Made by a program: the position numbers and the translations under genes. DNA of 64,000 nt, from contig CAIXIJ010000001.1 in NCBI GenBank assembly GCA_903919455.1, positions 1 to 64,000 of the forward strand. Direction: 5' to 3'. Under the pieces are notes generated by a model. It saw only the letters and a list, made by a program, of their open reading frames with translations, had not been told where the DNA came from and did not search any database. Positions 27,368 through 39,300 of the stretch are shown one piece after another (position 1 is the first letter of the stretch; each line of letters begins with the position of its first letter). The stretch is from an uncultured Acidimicrobiaceae bacterium (GTDB taxonomy: Bacteria > Actinomycetota > Acidimicrobiia > Acidimicrobiales > Ilumatobacteraceae).

Positions 27368-28095
27368 AGTTGCGCCTGCGCCACACGAAGCTCGGCAAGA
27401 TCCGCTTCACCAGTCACCGCGACACGGCTCGCCACTGGGAGCGCGCGGTGCGCAAGGCGCAGGTGCCGTTGGCGTACTCGGCCGGGTTCACTCCGCGGCC
27501 GCGGATGTCGTTCGGTCTGGCGTTGCCCACGGGCGCCGAGAGCCTGGCCGAGTATCTCGACATGGAGCTGGCCCCCGAGGCTGGTCCCGACATCGATCTC
27601 GCCGATCTGGCCGTGCGCTTCAGCGCCGAGCTGCCGGTCGGCTACGAGGTCACCCACGTGGTGGCCCGCGACGCCGACAGCGTGCCCTCGCTGCAGGAAG
27701 ATGTCGTGGCCTGCACCTGGGTCCTCACCCTCGAGGGCATCGATGCCCACGAACTGCGAGACACCATCGAGCGCACGCTGGCCGTGCCCTCGCTGATGGT
27801 GGATCGCGAACGCAAGGGGCAGCGCAGCACCGACGACGTGCGGCCTGCCATCTTGGACCTGTCGGTGGCACCCGCCACCGACGACCCCCGGCAGCATCTC
27901 TGCGCGATGTTGGCCACCAACGGACGGGGACTTCGGCCGGTCGAACTGCTGGCCGCCATGTTCCCTGCACTCGACCCGGTCGACACGGCCGCGAAGGTGT
28001 TGCGCACGCAGCAATGGATCGAGCGCGATGGCATGCGCCGGGAAATCATCCCCGCCGTGCCGTTCGCGACGCGCACCCCAGTGGAGTGCGCATGA
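27364..28095 (+). CDS. DUF2344 protein, radical-SAM-associated (TIGR03936-like)
   Basis: This 243-residue protein shows the DUF2344 start (KLRLRHTKLGKIRFTSHRD) and the conserved PRPRMSFGLALPTGAESL. It is the constant partner of TIGR03960 radical SAM proteins and in some bacteria is fused to them. Its GTG start overlaps the radical SAM stop as GTGA, so the two are translationally coupled. The biochemical role is not known; it may bind the substrate RNA or protein. Confidence 0.87.
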   Translation: MKLRLRHTKLGKIRFTSHRDTARHWERAVRKAQVPLAYSAGFTPRPRMSFGLALPTGAESLAEYLDMELAPEAGPDIDLADLAVRFSAELPVGYEVTHVVARDADSVPSLQEDVVACTWVLTLEGIDAHELRDTIERTLAVPSLMVDRERKGQRSTDDVRPAILDLSVAPATDDPRQHLCAMLATNGRGLRPVELLAAMFPALDPVDTAAKVLRTQQWIERDGMRREIIPAVPFATRTPVECA

Positions 28096-28110
28096 GAAGG
28101 GACCCCACCC

Positions 28111-30339
<2,229 letters not shown>

Positions 30340-30376
30340 TCCCCATCTCGGGGTGGGACCACGGCGGTCGAGCCGT

Positions 30377-30382
30377 TAGGAT
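30377..30382 (+). promoter_or_regulatory. predicted -10 (TAGGAT) for rplU-rpmA
   Basis: TAGGAT is followed by 9 nt and ATG of rplU. Directly upstream lies a small dyad ACGGC-N6-GCCGT (30361-30376) that abuts the hexamer and could modulate this ribosomal promoter. Confidence 0.45.
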
Positions 30383-30391
30383 CGAAGGGCT

Positions 30392-30703
30392 ATGTACGCA
30401 GTGATCGCTTCCGGTGGGAAACAAGCACGAGTCGAGGAAGGTCAGCAGATCCATGTGGAACTGCTGAACGCCGAACAGGGCTCCGATGTTTCCCTCACCC
30501 CCGTCCTCTTGGTCGACGGCGAGTCCGTGCTCGCCACGCCCGACCAACTGAAGGGCGCCACCGTCACCGCCAAGGTGGTGGGCTGGGCCAAGGGCCCCAA
30601 GATCGATGGTTTCACCTACAAGCGTCGCACCAACCAGCGTCGCCGTTACGGTCACCGTCAGAAGTACCACGTCGTCGAGATCACCTCCATCAAGAAGGGC
30701 TGA
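30392..30703 (+). CDS. rplU: 50S ribosomal protein L21
   Basis: The 103-residue L21 protein begins MYAVIASGGKQARVEEGQ and contains the conserved FTYKRRTNQRRRYGHRQ basic segment that contacts 23S rRNA. Length is normal. It is followed 6 nt later by rpmA, the universal L21-L27 pair, then obgE after the dgt interruption. Confidence 0.97.
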   Translation: MYAVIASGGKQARVEEGQQIHVELLNAEQGSDVSLTPVLLVDGESVLATPDQLKGATVTAKVVGWAKGPKIDGFTYKRRTNQRRRYGHRQKYHVVEITSIKKG

Positions 30704-30709
30704 CCGAAA

Positions 30710-30964
30710 ATGTCGAAGACTAAGGGCGGCGGCTCAACTCGTAACGGCCGCGACAGCAACGCACAGCGCCTCGGCGTGAAGGCCTTCGGTGGCACCACTG
30801 TCACCGCCGGCGCCATCCTCGTCCGCCAGCGCGGCACCCGGTTCCACCCGGGTCGCAACGTCGGCATCGGTGGCGACGACACCCTGTTCGCACTCACCGA
30901 CGGTCAGGTGAAGTTCGGCGAGCGCAAGGGTCGCCGCGTCATCGACATCGAACCCGTCGCCTGA
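30710..30964 (+). CDS. rpmA: 50S ribosomal protein L27
   Basis: The 84-residue L27 protein begins [20 protein letters not shown] and contains the [19 protein letters not shown] core. Its N-terminus reaches the peptidyl transferase centre. There is no long cleavable N-terminal extension like that of Firmicutes L27. A strong intrinsic terminator follows 16 nt after the stop. Confidence 0.97.
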   Translation: MSKTKGGGSTRNGRDSNAQRLGVKAFGGTTVTAGAILVRQRGTRFHPGRNVGIGGDDTLFALTDGQVKFGERKGRRVIDIEPVA

Positions 30965-30980
30965 CGAACCCAGATCTGCA

Positions 30981-31019
30981 CGAAGGCCCGGTCCGCACGG
31001 ACCGGGCCTTCGTCGTTTT
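30981..31019 (+). terminator. intrinsic terminator after rpmA
   Basis: A perfect 15-bp stem (30981-30995 with 30998-31012) with a two-base CA turn (effectively a shorter stem with a larger loop) is followed by TCGTTTT. This ends the radical SAM/RNase/L21/L27 transcripts. Confidence 0.9.
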
Positions 31020-31089
31020 CTGCCACCGAGCCCGCCGATGCCCGCGTCGGTTCGCCATGGCTTCTCGGCGTGATGCTTCCCAAATGTGC

Positions 31090-31136
31090 TTCTGGGTGGT
31101 GTGTTTCCCGTAAACGGGTAATCACACCACCCGGAA
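31090..31136. terminator. large hairpin between convergent rpmA and dgt
   Basis: Outer arms of 14 bp (31090-31103 with 31123-31136, one G-T pair) enclose an internal loop and an inner CCCG/CGGG stem. It lies 19 nt past the dgt stop on the minus strand. With no U-tract it may act as a dgt terminator or mRNA-end stabiliser. Confidence 0.55.
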
Positions 31137-31154
31137 CCGATGCCAGCGGTCGGG

Positions 31155-32279
31155 TCAGACGGGGGTGTCGATGCCGCGGGGCAATTGGTCGAGCGACCAG
31201 CCGAGCAGCGCCACGGCCTGGCGGCAGGCGAACCGGTCGGTCATGCCGCCCACGTAGGCGACCGCTTCGTGAAGGGCCTGGGGATCGCCGGGATCGGCCG
31301 ACACCGCGTCGGGCAGGTCGGCCGGGTGCTGCGCGAAGTGCTCCACCAGGGCGCGCAGCAGGCTGATGACGGAGCTGGCCTGGGCCCGGCTCTCGGCGCG
31401 CAGGTAGATGTTCTCGTAGTTGAACTTGCGGAATGCCGCCAACGCTTCGGCCTGGCGGGCCGTCATGCCAATGCGGCCGGTCTCGGCGGCGGCGTCGATC
31501 ATGCCGTAGATGAAGGCACCGAGCTGCTCTCGGCGAGTGGTGCCGCAGCGGTCGCGGACCAATTCGGGTAACTGCTCTTCGCTGACCACGCCGGAGGCGA
31601 CGGCATCTTCGAAGTCGTGGCACACGTAGGCGATGCGGTCGGCCCAGCTCACTACCTCACCCTCGGGTGTGCCGGGTGCGGGCCGGCTCCAGCTGTGGTT
31701 GCGAATGCCATCGAGCGTCTCGTTGCACAGGTTGAGCGAGGTAAGGGTGACGTCGGCGCCCCAGGTGGCGTGGTCGAAGCCGCCGGGCACGTAGGGGCTG
31801 AGGGCGTCCTCGCTGGCGTGGCCGCCGGGGCCATGCCCGCAGTCGTGCCCCAGTGCGATTGCCTCGGTGAGCGCGATGTTCAGGCCGAGCGCTCGCGCCA
31901 CGCTCACTGCCACTTGAGCCACCTCGAGAGCGTGGGTGAGGCGGGTGCGCTGGTGGTCGTCGGGGAACACGAACACCTGCGTCTTGCCCGCGAGTCGGCG
32001 GAACGCAGCGGCGTGCAGGATGCGGTCGCGGTCGCGTTCGAAGCAGGTTCGCCACGGGTCTGCGGCTTCCTCGACGACGCGGTTGCCGCCGCCGAAGCTG
32101 CGCGTTGCGAGGGTGGCGAGGTGCCCAGCCTCGCGTTCCTCGCGGGCCAAGCGGGGGAGCAACAGGTTGCTGCCGCTGCCGGCCCACGAGTCGGCATGCG
32201 CCAGATGAATACCGGCGGGCGCGGCATGGCCGGCCATCGTGGATGCCCACTTTTCGGCTCGCTCGTCCATTCCGCTCAT
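31155..32279 (-). CDS. dgt: deoxyguanosinetriphosphate triphosphohydrolase-like protein
   Basis: The 374-residue HD-domain enzyme hydrolyses dNTPs to deoxynucleoside and triphosphate, or acts as a dNTP-sensing homologue. The metal site is visible as TRLTHALEV (His), GHDCGHGPGGH (His-Asp) and SWADRIAYVCHD (Asp), and RDRILHAAAFRRLAGKTQVF is the typical family segment. The start is ATG 32279 (MSGMDERAEKW), 8 nt after TAGGGT; an upstream in-frame ATG at 32327 would run through the promoter. It is divergent from obgE, with only 56 nt between the starts. Confidence 0.9.
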   Translation of the reverse strand: MSGMDERAEKWASTMAGHAAPAGIHLAHADSWAGSGSNLLLPRLAREEREAGHLATLATRSFGGGNRVVEEAADPWRTCFERDRDRILHAAAFRRLAGKTQVFVFPDDHQRTRLTHALEVAQVAVSVARALGLNIALTEAIALGHDCGHGPGGHASEDALSPYVPGGFDHATWGADVTLTSLNLCNETLDGIRNHSWSRPAPGTPEGEVVSWADRIAYVCHDFEDAVASGVVSEEQLPELVRDRCGTTRREQLGAFIYGMIDAAAETGRIGMTARQAEALAAFRKFNYENIYLRAESRAQASSVISLLRALVEHFAQHPADLPDAVSADPGDPQALHEAVAYVGGMTDRFACRQAVALLGWSLDQLPRGIDTPV

Positions 32280-32287
32280 CGTTGATA

Positions 32288-32293
32288 ACCCTA
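32288..32293 (-). promoter_or_regulatory. predicted -10 (TAGGGT) for dgt, leaderless
   Basis: Minus-strand TAGGGT followed by 8 nt and ATG 32279. The -35 zone of this promoter coincides with the -10 of obgE on the other strand. Confidence 0.48.
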
Positions 32294-32318
32294 CCGACCC
32301 CCACTGCCCCTGTGCCGG

Positions 32319-32324
32319 TAGCCT
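32319..32324 (+). promoter_or_regulatory. predicted -10 (TAGCCT) for obgE
   Basis: TAGCCT with 11 nt to ATG 32336. It overlaps the upstream promoter region of divergent dgt, so the two polymerases cannot bind at the same time. Confidence 0.42.
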
Positions 32325-32335
32325 CATGGGGTCCT

Positions 32336-33577
32336 ATGAGCAGCGGATTTGTCGACGAAGCGCAACTGAACGTTCAAGCCGGTGATGGTGGTGCCGGCTG
32401 TGTGTCGTTCCGTCGCGAGGGTCCGGTGGCCTTCGGTGGTCCGAACGGTGGCGACGGCGGCAAAGGTGGCGACATCTGGCTGATTGCCGACCGCAACGTC
32501 GCGTCGCTGCTCGCCTTCAAGGACCACCCGCACCGCAAGGCCGAGAGTGGCGTGCACGGGCAGGGCAAAGACATGCACGGTCGCCGTGGCAAGGACCTCG
32601 AGGTTCATGTGCCCGAAGGCACCGTGGTCACCGATCTGTACACCGGTGAACTGCTGGCCGACCTGGCCAACCATGGCGACCGCTGGATGTGCGCCGGTGG
32701 TGGCCGCGGTGGCCGCGGCAACGCCAAGTTCGCCTCGAACCGCCGTCGCGCCCCAACGTTCGCCGAGCAGGGCGAGCACGGCGAAGAGAACTGGCTGAAG
32801 CTGGAACTGAAGCTGATGGCCGACGTGGCGCTTGTCGGGTTTCCGAACGTGGGTAAGAGCACGCTCATCAGCGTCATCAGCGCAGCGAAACCGAAGATCG
32901 CCAACTACCCATTCACCACGCTCGAACCCAACCTCGGTGTGGTGCGCTACCCGGGCCTCACCGAGTTCGTGGTGGCCGACATCCCCGGTCTCATCGAAGG
33001 CGCCAGTGAGGGCAAGGGCTTGGGCCACCAGTTCCTCAAGCACATCGAACGCGCCCGCGTGCTGTGCATCATGGTCGACCTCGAAGACATCGAGGGTCCT
33101 CCGCCGGAAGAGCAGGTGCGCATTCTGCTGCACGAGCTCGGCGAGTATCAGCCCGAGCTGCTCGAGCGTCCGCGCCTGGTGGTGGGCACCAAGAGCGACT
33201 CCGCCATCTTCGACTGGGACGGCGAGATGATCTCGTCGATCACCCAGCAGGGCATCCGCGACCTGGTGTCGAAGCTCTCGGAGTTGGTGTTCGAGGCGCG
33301 TCAATCGCAGCCTGCGAACGACGGCATCGTCATCATCCGTCCGGAACAAGAGGGCGCCATGGTCGAGCGCCTTGGCGACAACGAATTCCGCCTTCAGGGT
33401 CGTCAGGTCGAACGCATCGTCGCGTTGAACGACGTCACCACACCCGAGGCACTCACCTACATCGACTATGCGTTGAAGCGGCTTGGCGTGCCCCGCATGC
33501 TGTCCCGTGCCGGAGCGCGCGACGGCGACATCGTCTGGATCGCCAGCTTCAGTTTCGAGTACCAGGAAGAAGCCTGA
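32336..33577 (+). CDS. obgE: GTPase Obg/CgtA
   Basis: The 413-residue ribosome-assembly GTPase has the glycine-rich Obg fold (GGDGGKGGDIWLIAD, CAGGGRGGRGN), the GTPase domain with P-loop GFPNVGKST, switch II DIPGLIEGASEGKGLGHQFL and TKSD, and a C-terminal OCT domain. It functions in 50S maturation and stress control. L21-L27-Obg is a classic order, here interrupted by an inverted dgt gene. proB begins 2 nt after the stop. Confidence 0.95.
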   Translation: MSSGFVDEAQLNVQAGDGGAGCVSFRREGPVAFGGPNGGDGGKGGDIWLIADRNVASLLAFKDHPHRKAESGVHGQGKDMHGRRGKDLEVHVPEGTVVTDLYTGELLADLANHGDRWMCAGGGRGGRGNAKFASNRRRAPTFAEQGEHGEENWLKLELKLMADVALVGFPNVGKSTLISVISAAKPKIANYPFTTLEPNLGVVRYPGLTEFVVADIPGLIEGASEGKGLGHQFLKHIERARVLCIMVDLEDIEGPPPEEQVRILLHELGEYQPELLERPRLVVGTKSDSAIFDWDGEMISSITQQGIRDLVSKLSELVFEARQSQPANDGIVIIRPEQEGAMVERLGDNEFRLQGRQVERIVALNDVTTPEALTYIDYALKRLGVPRMLSRAGARDGDIVWIASFSFEYQEEA

Positions 33578-33579
33578 CC

Positions 33580-34665
33580 GTGCGGGTCGTCGCGAAGATC
33601 GGCACGTCGTCGATCACCGACCACTTGGGTGTGATCTCCACCGCGGTGATCGATGCGATGTGCGATCAGTTGGCAGCGCTGCGCGCCGCCGGACACGAGG
33701 TGGTCTTGGTCAGCTCCGGCGCAGTGTCGGCTGGTGTGTCGGCCCTTGGCCTTGGCTCGCGGCCTACCGACATGCCCACGCTGCAGGCCATCTCCGCGGC
33801 CGGGCAGAGTCGGTTGATGGAGACCTACAACCGTTCGCTTGATCGGCACGGTCTCGTGGCTGCACAGGTGTTGCTGGTGCCGCACGACTTCGTCGACCGT
33901 CGCCAGTACCTCCATGCCCGACAGACGCTGCTGCGCCTGATGGAACTGGGCTGCGTGCCCATCGTGAACGAGAACGACGCCATTGCCGCCGACGAACTTC
34001 GCTTCGGCGACAACGACCGCATCGCCACCCTGGTTGCGCACAACGTGGCTGCCGATCTGCTGGTGCTGCTCACCGACATGCCGGGCCTGTACACCTCCGA
34101 TCCGCGCACTGATGCCACCGCCACGCTGATCGACACGGTGGATGCCGACGACCCGTTGCTGTCGGTGGCCGCCACCGCCAGTGGCAGCACCAGAGGTAGC
34201 GGCGGCATGGCGTCGAAGTTGTCGGCGGCGCGGATGGCCTCGTGGGCTGGCGTGCGTGCAGTCATCGCCAGTTCCGCCAGGCCCAATGTGCTCGTCGATG
34301 CCGTGAATGGCGCCAGCGTGGGCACCACGTTCCTACCCAGCGACCGCAACTTGCCTGCTCGCAAACTCTGGATCGGCTTCGCCACGAACGTGGAAGGCGC
34401 CGTGGTGGTCGACGATGGTGCCCGGCGAGCATTGCTCGAGCGGGGTACGTCGTTGCTGCCGGCAGGTGTCACCGAGGTGATCGGCCAGTTCGATGTGGGC
34501 GATGTCGTGGAAGTGCGCGACCTACAGGGCATGGTCATCGCTCGTGGCATGGTGCTCGCCGATGCCGACACGATGCGCGAAGTGAAGGGCCGGCGCACCA
34601 CCGACCTGCCGCCGACCGTGGCGCACGAGGCCATTCATCGCGACGACCTGATGGTGCTGGTCTAA
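33580..34665 (+). CDS. proB: glutamate 5-kinase with PUA domain
   Basis: This 361-residue enzyme makes glutamyl 5-phosphate, the first step of proline synthesis. The amino-acid-kinase domain shows VAKIGTSSITD, LVSSGAVSAG and IVNENDAIAADELRFGDND. The C-terminal PUA domain spans about 270-350. GTG 33580 is 2 nt after obgE, so the obgE-proB operon common in actinobacteria is kept. proA is not in the window. It converges with murJ, 11 nt between the two stops. Confidence 0.94.
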   Translation: MRVVAKIGTSSITDHLGVISTAVIDAMCDQLAALRAAGHEVVLVSSGAVSAGVSALGLGSRPTDMPTLQAISAAGQSRLMETYNRSLDRHGLVAAQVLLVPHDFVDRRQYLHARQTLLRLMELGCVPIVNENDAIAADELRFGDNDRIATLVAHNVAADLLVLLTDMPGLYTSDPRTDATATLIDTVDADDPLLSVAATASGSTRGSGGMASKLSAARMASWAGVRAVIASSARPNVLVDAVNGASVGTTFLPSDRNLPARKLWIGFATNVEGAVVVDDGARRALLERGTSLLPAGVTEVIGQFDVGDVVEVRDLQGMVIARGMVLADADTMREVKGRRTTDLPPTVAHEAIHRDDLMVLV

Positions 34666-34676
34666 CCCTCGCCGGG

Positions 34677-36260
34677 CTAGGCGGCCGAACGACGGCTGAA
34701 CCGTGCCCGCAGCTGGTCGAGTTCGGGCGCCCGCAGCACCAGCAGCATCGCGAGGTACACGACCGTGCCCACGGTCGTGCCGGCGACGACCCGAACGACC
34801 GCAGCGGCGCCGACGTTGCCGCCCACGGATCGGGCCACGATCCATACCGCTTCGGCCATCACCACCGAGGCCAGCAACATTCGGCTGAGTGCGAGCAGGA
34901 TGCCGCGCAGTTCGAACCCGGGCACCTTGTAGCTCGCCACCTGCATCGCCCACACTGCGCTGAGCAGGTAGGCGACTGCGAAGGAGATGCCCAGGCCAAG
35001 TAGCCCGTAGCGCGCCACGAGGAACAGTGCCACCACGATGTTGATGGCGTTCTCGAAGAGGTTGATGACGAATGGCGTGCGGGCGTCGCGATGTGCATAA
35101 AAAACACGCAGGACGAACAGGTAGATCGAGAAGCCCACAAGGCCCAACGCAAACCCGCCGAGGGCTCGGGAGGTGTTCAGGGCATCTTGCGCGGTCACGT
35201 TGCCGTGCTGAAATGCGGCGCCGATGATCGAGCGGCGCAACACGAACAGCCCGAACCCGGCGGGCAGCGTGACCAAGGCGATGAGCCGGATGCCGAGGGA
35301 CGCGCGATCGATCAGGCGATCGCGATCGCCTCGGTTGATAGCACTGCTCATCTCGGGCAGGAACGTGGTGGCGATACTCACCGCAAGCAAGCCGTGGGGG
35401 AGCACGAACCACAGGTAGGCGCGTGAGTACGCGAACTGGGCGCCGTCGCCGCCGCGCAAGAGGTTGCGAATCACCACCACCGCAACCTGGTTGGCCACCA
35501 CGTAACCCAGCGCCCAGCCCGACAGGTTGCGCAGCGTGCGCACGGCCGGATGATGGAAGTCGGGTCGGAACTTCACACGCACCTTTGCCGCCGCCAATGC
35601 GGGCAGCAACGCGAGCGCCATCACTGCGATGCCGAGTGTGGCGCCACCACCGAGCAACCACTTCAGTTGCGCGTTGTTCAGTACGTCGTCGAGGGTGGGC
35701 ACCTTGCCGTCGGCAACGGTAGGCACCAGCAGCAGTGAGGCGATGATGACGATGTTCGAGAGCACGGGTACCCAGGCGGCGGCGAAGAAGCGGCGGCGAG
35801 CATTCAGCAACGCGGATGCGAGCGCATTGAGCCCGTAGAAGAAGATTTGCACCAGGAAGATGCGGGCCAGCACCGTGCCCACCTGGCGATACCGATCGGC
35901 GTCCACATTCGCCGATGTGAGCATCGAATAGAGGTGGAAGATCAGCGGCGCCAGGATCACGGCGGCGAGCGTGATCACCACCATCGCGATGGCGGCAACG
36001 GTGATCACCGCGCTGGTGCCTTCTTCGTCGTCATCCTCGTGCAGACGAGTGAAGAGTGGAACGAGCGAACTGCTGAGCACGCCGCCGATGAGCAACTCGT
36101 AGATCATGTTCGGCGTGCCATTCGCCAGGTCGTAGGCGTCGGCAACGGCGCTGGGGGTGCCGAGCACCGCACCCAGCACGGCCACGCGAGCGAGGCCGGT
36201 GACTCTGGAGAGCGCCGTGCCGGTGGCAACCGCCACGTTCGACTTCAGCAGGCTGCTCAC
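34677..36260 (-). CDS. murJ: lipid II flippase MurJ (MviN)
   Basis: The 527-residue polytopic membrane protein has about 14 hydrophobic segments and the MurJ/MviN pattern (GTALSRVTGLARVAVLGAVL, YDLANGTPNMIYELLIGGVL, then SSSLVPLF). It moves lipid II across the membrane for wall synthesis. I chose GTG 36260 (VSSLLKSNVAVATG), 7 nt after TACCCT; the longer in-frame start at 36320 would read through the hairpin 36278-36321. There is no C-terminal kinase-like extension of the mycobacterial type. Confidence 0.92.
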   Translation of the reverse strand: MSSLLKSNVAVATGTALSRVTGLARVAVLGAVLGTPSAVADAYDLANGTPNMIYELLIGGVLSSSLVPLFTRLHEDDDEEGTSAVITVAAIAMVVITLAAVILAPLIFHLYSMLTSANVDADRYRQVGTVLARIFLVQIFFYGLNALASALLNARRRFFAAAWVPVLSNIVIIASLLLVPTVADGKVPTLDDVLNNAQLKWLLGGGATLGIAVMALALLPALAAAKVRVKFRPDFHHPAVRTLRNLSGWALGYVVANQVAVVVIRNLLRGGDGAQFAYSRAYLWFVLPHGLLAVSIATTFLPEMSSAINRGDRDRLIDRASLGIRLIALVTLPAGFGLFVLRRSIIGAAFQHGNVTAQDALNTSRALGGFALGLVGFSIYLFVLRVFYAHRDARTPFVINLFENAINIVVALFLVARYGLLGLGISFAVAYLLSAVWAMQVASYKVPGFELRGILLALSRMLLASVVMAEAVWIVARSVGGNVGAAAVVRVVAGTTVGTVVYLAMLLVLRAPELDQLRARFSRRSAA

Positions 36261-36267
36261 GTGCGAA

Positions 36268-36273
36268 AGGGTA
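36268..36273 (-). promoter_or_regulatory. predicted -10 (TACCCT) for murJ, leaderless
   Basis: Minus-strand TACCCT, 7 nt before GTG 36260, directly following the 17-bp hairpin of the upstream gene. Confidence 0.48.
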
Positions 36274-36277
36274 GTCG

Positions 36278-36321
36278 GATGGTGCCGTCCGGCGAGGTTG
36301 CCCACGCCGGACGGCACCATC
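36278..36321 (-). terminator. 17-bp perfect hairpin between subtilase gene and murJ
   Basis: Arms 36278-36294 and 36305-36321 are exact complements with a 10-nt loop. It starts 14 nt after the subtilase stop on the same strand and ends 4 nt before the murJ -10. It lacks a clear U-tract but is strong enough to separate the two transcripts. Confidence 0.7.
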
Positions 36322-36335
36322 GACTCATTGCTGCG

Positions 36336-39300
36336 TCAGTCGCGCACGGGGTGCAGCGGCACCCGGTCGGCTTCCCGCGAGCCGGCGGCATCATCCACCG
36401 ACACGACCAGCCAACCGAGGGCACCCTGCTGGGCGGCAGCCTCGGCATCCACCGAGGTGGGCAGGTTCGCCGAAGCCAGCGGGGCGAGCGCGAAGAAGTC
36501 GGCGTTGCTCACGGCGGGGCGGGTGGGGTCGTAGTAACCCGTCGCCACGTCGTCGCTCATTGCGAGCTCCATCACCGTGTTCGTGCTCACCGAGATGCCC
36601 ATCGGGCCGGTGGCGCCGAGCACCGAGGCGAGAGCGGGCACTGCCACGACGCTGCCGTTGTTCGGTGCGAAGACGCTCTCCACATCAACGATGTCGAACG
36701 TCGCCAGATCGATGGTGAATGCCGCGATGTCGCCCGTGGGGTCTCCGAAGGCGACCAGTCCGAAGTCGGCAGCGAGGATCCAGAAGTCGGGATCGCCGTC
36801 GTTGTTGGTGTCGATGAACACGTCGTACTCGGCGGTCGCTGCACTCGTGACCCGGTTGTTCGAGCTGATGGCGAATACCAGCAGGTCGTCGCCGCCGATG
36901 TCGAACTGCTGCACACCCACGTCGCGGACGTCGGGCACCAACGGCGACGTGGTGTCGCCGGCGGCGTCGGTGGCGATCCACTGATAGGTATCCACGGTGC
37001 CGGTGTGCACCCCGCGGTTGGCCAGCGCAATGCTGCTGGTGGTGCCAGCCGTGGCCTTGGCGCGAGCGCGGATGTCGCTGGCGCCGTAGGGCACGAGCAC
37101 CAACGGTGCCCGCAGAGTGTGCACGCCGGCGGAGGTGCCGCGAGGCGTGGCGACGAGCAGACCATTGATGCTCAGCTGGGTGCCCACCGTGTTGTTCGAC
37201 GCCTCAGGAAGGTTCTGCGGATCGCGGATCTTCAGCGTGACGGTGATGACCTTGCTGCTGCGAGCGTTCACCTTCGTGCTGCTCGGGTTCACCGTGGCGC
37301 TGAACCGGGTGAGGCCAAGGCTGTCGAGTTCGGTCGCAAGGTCGTAGGTGACGGCCTTGCTCGAGGTGTTCGTCAGCGTGATGGTGCGGCTCGCTTCGTA
37401 GTTCTCGGTGATGTCCTTGAAGCCGAATGCAAGATGGTTGGCGCCGTTCGCCGTGGAGAGGTAGGTGACGGCATCGACGGCCGCAGGTGCGGTCACCATG
37501 CCCGTGCCGCCACGAACGACGTTCCAGTTGCCCACCCGAGACGGGTCGGCGGTGCTCATGAGAGCACCCTTCACCGCGATCGGGCCCCAGGCGGGGTGAG
37601 CCTGGCGCACGAGCAGGGCGATACCCGACGCATGCGGGGTGGCCATGGAGGTGCCCGAGAGCGGCACACCCTGGTCGCCACTGCCCGCGAACGCCGACAG
37701 GATGTTCACGCCGGGTGCCGTGATGTCGGGCTTGGGTGCGTTGTCGAGGCGGAGGCCGGTGGAGGTGAAGCTGGCGAAGTTGGTGAACGCAGGGTTCGGG
37801 ATGCCGGCACCGGCAGCCAACGTGAGGTTGGTGCCGTTGGCGATGTTCACCGACTTGGGCACGCCCACGAACGGCACCGTCGCGCCGGGGATGGCACCCT
37901 CCACCGGCGGGAATCCATCGGCGTTGTTCACGAAGATCACGGCGGCGACACCGGCGGCCGAGCCGAGGATGGCTCGAGTGACGCGGTCGCAGACGCCGCG
38001 ATGGGCGACCGCGATCATGCCGGCGAGGCCGTCGTAGTCGGCGGCGTCGCAGCCGAGGCCAACGTCCACCGTGGTACCCGACACCGAGCCACCGGCGAAG
38101 TCGAACAGGTTCGAGTTCTGACCCGACAGCGCGAGATCGCCGGTGATGGCCACCTCGGGCAGGGTCGGTTCCGACGTGTCGGCAGCGGCGACGGAGAGCA
38201 CGCTGTTGGCGGTGGACGGCGAACCGACCAGGTAGGCGTTGGGGCCAGAGTTGCCGGCGGCCACCACGCTGAGCACGCCGAGCTTGGTGGCGTTGTCGAG
38301 GGCGAGTTCCTCCACGCCCGTGCCGGTGCCCCAGGTGCTGCCGAGCGACATGCTGATAACGCTCACGCCGTCGGCGACGGCCTTGTCGATAGCGGCGAGG
38401 ATGATGTCGTCGTTCACGCTGCCATCGCAGCCGAACACCTTGTACATGCGGATCGATGCGTCGGGAGCGCTGCCGGGTGCCACCGAGAACGAGTGGTCGG
38501 TGAGCGTGGTGGCGTTGTAGGGGCCGGTGAAGGCGGTGCCGTCGGCCAGCACGCCGGCGCCAGCAGCGGTGCCCGACACGTGGGTGCCGTGCTCGCCGCA
38601 GGCGAGCGGGTCGGCGTCGGGTGCGGGCACGTCGGTCTCGCCCGGACCCGGGTCTGCGTCGTAGGCGTCGCCCACGAAGTCGTAACCGCCCACGACCTTG
38701 GCGGTGGGGAATGTGCCGGGCTCGATGATGGCGGGATCGTCGGCGGCGTACTTGGCCGCGCCGTCGGTGCCACCGAAGTCGGCGTGGTAATAGTCGATGC
38801 CGTCATCGATGATGCCGATGGTCATGCCCTTACCGGTGAGGCCGAGGGCCTGCCACGCCTGGGGCACGCCGGTGTAGGCGTTCGAGTGGGCGTTGTCGCG
38901 AGTGATGGGACGCGACACATGCACGCCCGACACGCCAGCGATCGACGCGATGGCCCGAAGGTCCTTCACTGTGGCTCGGACGGTGACGGCGTTGAGCACG
39001 GTGTAGGTGGAGGTGCCCACCTTGGCGCCAGCGGCGCGCAATGCCGGGAGCACCGAGGCCTGCGACGCGCGCACTTGGCGCTCGGCGGCCTTGCGGTCGA
39101 AGGCCGCGCCTGCCTGGTCGGCCTGCTCCTTCTTCCCGCTCACCGAATCGGCGCTCAGCATCACGACTGCCGAGACCACCTTGTTCGGATCTGCCTGGCT
39201 GGGCAGGTTCGAAAGGTCGAACTCCTTGGGGATGGGCCGTTGGGTGAATCGAGCGTGCCCCGAAGCCGGTGCCTGCGCCGCGGTGGAAGCCGCGAAGCCG

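Noticed and set aside
36261-36320. Longer murJ N-terminus starting at 36320
   Set aside because: It would translate the 17-bp hairpin and the promoter; GTG 36260 matches the family start.
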